Positions 63,047 through 64,000 of a DNA stretch of 64,000 nucleotides are shown piece by piece. The stretch spans positions 124,001 to 188,000 of the forward strand of contig NZ_JBFABG010000002.1 of assembly GCF_040640215.1 (NCBI RefSeq), given 5' to 3'. The translations under genes and the position numbers were made by a program. Origin of the DNA: Actinosynnema sp040640215 (GTDB taxonomy: Bacteria > Actinomycetota > Actinomycetes > Mycobacteriales > Pseudonocardiaceae). The stretch's first letter is position 1. Each line of letters begins with the position of its first letter. The notes under the pieces are model-generated. The model did no database searches, was not told the DNA's origin, and saw only the letters and a list, made by a program, of their open reading frames with translations.

Positions 63047-64000
63047 GTGGCAGCGCGACCGGGTCGGCGACCGCCCGCACCGCACGGTCCGGGCCTGGTC
63101 GGTGCCCACCCGGCGACCCCCGCGAGCACCCCACCCGCGACGGCGGTGTGGCCCGACCGGGTGAGCCCGGTGGCCTGGGGTCCGTGGCATCCGCAGGAGT
63201 TCCGCACGGCGACCTGCCCGGAGGGCCGGGTGCTCGTCGTGGGGGACTGCCTGGTCTCGGACGAGCGCCTGCGCACCGACCTCGGCGCGGCCCTGCGCGC
63301 CGGCCGGCCGGACCTGGTCACCCGGTGGCCCGGCAGCTACCTGGCCGTCGTCGTGAGCGGACCGGAGCTGTTCGCCTTCACCGACCTCGCCGGGCAGTAC
63401 CCGCTGTACTTCCACCCCGGCCGGCCGTTCGTGTTCGGCACCAGCGCGCGGCACACGGCGCACGCCGCCGGCCTCGACGTCCGGTTGGACACCGGTGTCG
63501 CCGTCGCCGACATCTTCTGCGCCGCGCTCCCGGTGCTCACCCACGGGCGCACGCCGCTGGCCGGTCTGCTCAAGTTGGACGCGGGCGAGTCGCTGGCGGT
63601 GGCCGCCGACGGCTCGCACGTGGTCCGCCGCCACTCCGCGCCGCCGGACGAGGCGCTGTCGCCCGACGACTGGGCCCGACGGCTCGGCGCGGCGCTCGAC
63701 GACGCGGTGGCGGCGCGGATGTCCGGCACGGAGGTGGTCACCGCGGACTTCAGCGGCGGCCTCGACTCGACCTCCATCGCCCTGCTCGCGGCCGACCACC
63801 GGCCGGGGCCCCTCCCGGTGTTCACCTACCACCACCCGGACGTGCCGGCCGACGACCTCGACCACGCGATCCGCAACGCCGAGTCCGCCCGGGACCTCCG
63901 GCTGCGCGTGGTGCGCGGTGCCGCCGACACCCTGCCCTACCAGGACCTCGCCGCCGCCCCGGCGACCGACCTGCCCGATTTCGCGGCGGCCGTGCACCGG
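63047..64000 (+). CDS. lasso peptide macrolactam synthetase (asparagine synthetase-like), cut at window end
   Basis: At least 318 residues, continuing past the edge. The N-terminal ~200 residues are the glutaminase-like domain of lasso C proteins (PSYLAVV-type WPGSYLAVVVSG, FTDLAGQYPLYFHPG, VFGTSARHTAHAAG), without a nucleophilic N-terminal Cys. The synthetase domain follows with the pyrophosphate loop TADFSGGLDSTSIALLA near residue 236. It adenylates the Asp9 side chain of the core and closes the ring. The first GTG in frame, 63047, is five bases after the precursor stop; GTG 63148 or 63163 or a non-standard start near 63100 cannot be excluded. Typical order is A-C-B1-B2. Confidence 0.9.
   Translation, partial: MAARPGRRPPAPHGPGLVGAHPATPASTPPATAVWPDRVSPVAWGPWHPQEFRTATCPEGRVLVVGDCLVSDERLRTDLGAALRAGRPDLVTRWPGSYLAVVVSGPELFAFTDLAGQYPLYFHPGRPFVFGTSARHTAHAAGLDVRLDTGVAVADIFCAALPVLTHGRTPLAGLLKLDAGESLAVAADGSHVVRRHSAPPDEALSPDDWARRLGAALDDAVAARMSGTEVVTADFSGGLDSTSIALLAADHRPGPLPVFTYHHPDVPADDLDHAIRNAESARDLRLRVVRGAADTLPYQDLAAAPATDLPDFAAAVHR

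Noticed and set aside
62684..63997. Minus-strand 437-codon frame antisense to the lasso genes
   Set aside because: Arg/Gly/Val-rich antisense translation without domains; the lasso precursor and cyclase are well supported on the other strand.

Overview
The window is very GC-rich, with strong G/C preference at third codon positions, many GTG starts, tight operons with 1-8 base overlaps, and terminators that are strong stems with little or no U-tract. A fused Kgd-type 2-oxoglutarate dehydrogenase, a DasR-type operator, an SSI-type protease inhibitor and a CxxC-less lasso peptide locus all point to a soil actinomycete. The Pseudonocardiaceae (Saccharothrix, Lentzea or Actinosynnema type) is my best guess by feel of the proteins, not by any search.

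Region by region. (1) 1-7660: a branched-chain acyl-CoA degradation block, with a cut-off acyl-CoA dehydrogenase and a crotonase on the plus strand, a three-gene acyl-CoA carboxylase/dehydrogenase operon on the minus strand, a secreted SGNH esterase, and a TetR regulator sharing an operator-like motif with the carboxylase promoter. (2) 7690-14610: a pentapeptide-repeat membrane protein, a small protein, a phospholipase A2/acyltransferase-like/DUF4383 fusion meeting its acyltransferase paralogue head-on, a secreted hydrolase, and a LuxR-type two-component pair. (3) 14770-20660: a hypothetical protein, a DasR-controlled GH18 chitinase, metY-metX behind a cysteine-containing leader peptide, and an oxidoreductase. 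(4) 20840-28790: an MHS-family transporter, a subtilisin inhibitor, an ABC1/UbiB kinase, glutathione peroxidase, gcvH-sdaA behind a tandem glycine riboswitch, and alanine dehydrogenase. (5) 29140-37300: two small unknown genes, two ABC systems, a pentanucleotide satellite, and an ArsR/SRPBCC pair. (6) 37800-49620: kgd with its small DUF6104 partner, then the complete histidine-utilisation operon hutH-hutU-M20-hutF-hutI with a divergent IclR regulator. (7) 49690-60740: a quaternary-amine ABC importer, a BpsA-like protein, a five-PAS GGDEF/EAL protein, malic enzyme and a dTDP-sugar epimerase. (8) 61404-64000: a ROK regulator and the left edge of a lasso peptide gene cluster.

Several parts work together. 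Acyl-CoA units, histidine, glycine, serine and alanine are all funnelled to central carbon, close to kgd and malic enzyme. Four different control devices are readable in the DNA: a glycine riboswitch, a leader peptide, a DasR site, and paired operators for TetR and ArsR regulators.

The most promising system is the lasso peptide cluster. Its precursor at 62851-63042 has a YxxPxL recognition motif, Thr at -2, and a predicted 16-residue core GSSSSGNADANSQYYW with Asp at position 9. A cyclase gene follows at once and runs off the window edge. No tRNA, rRNA, CRISPR array or insertion sequence was seen.
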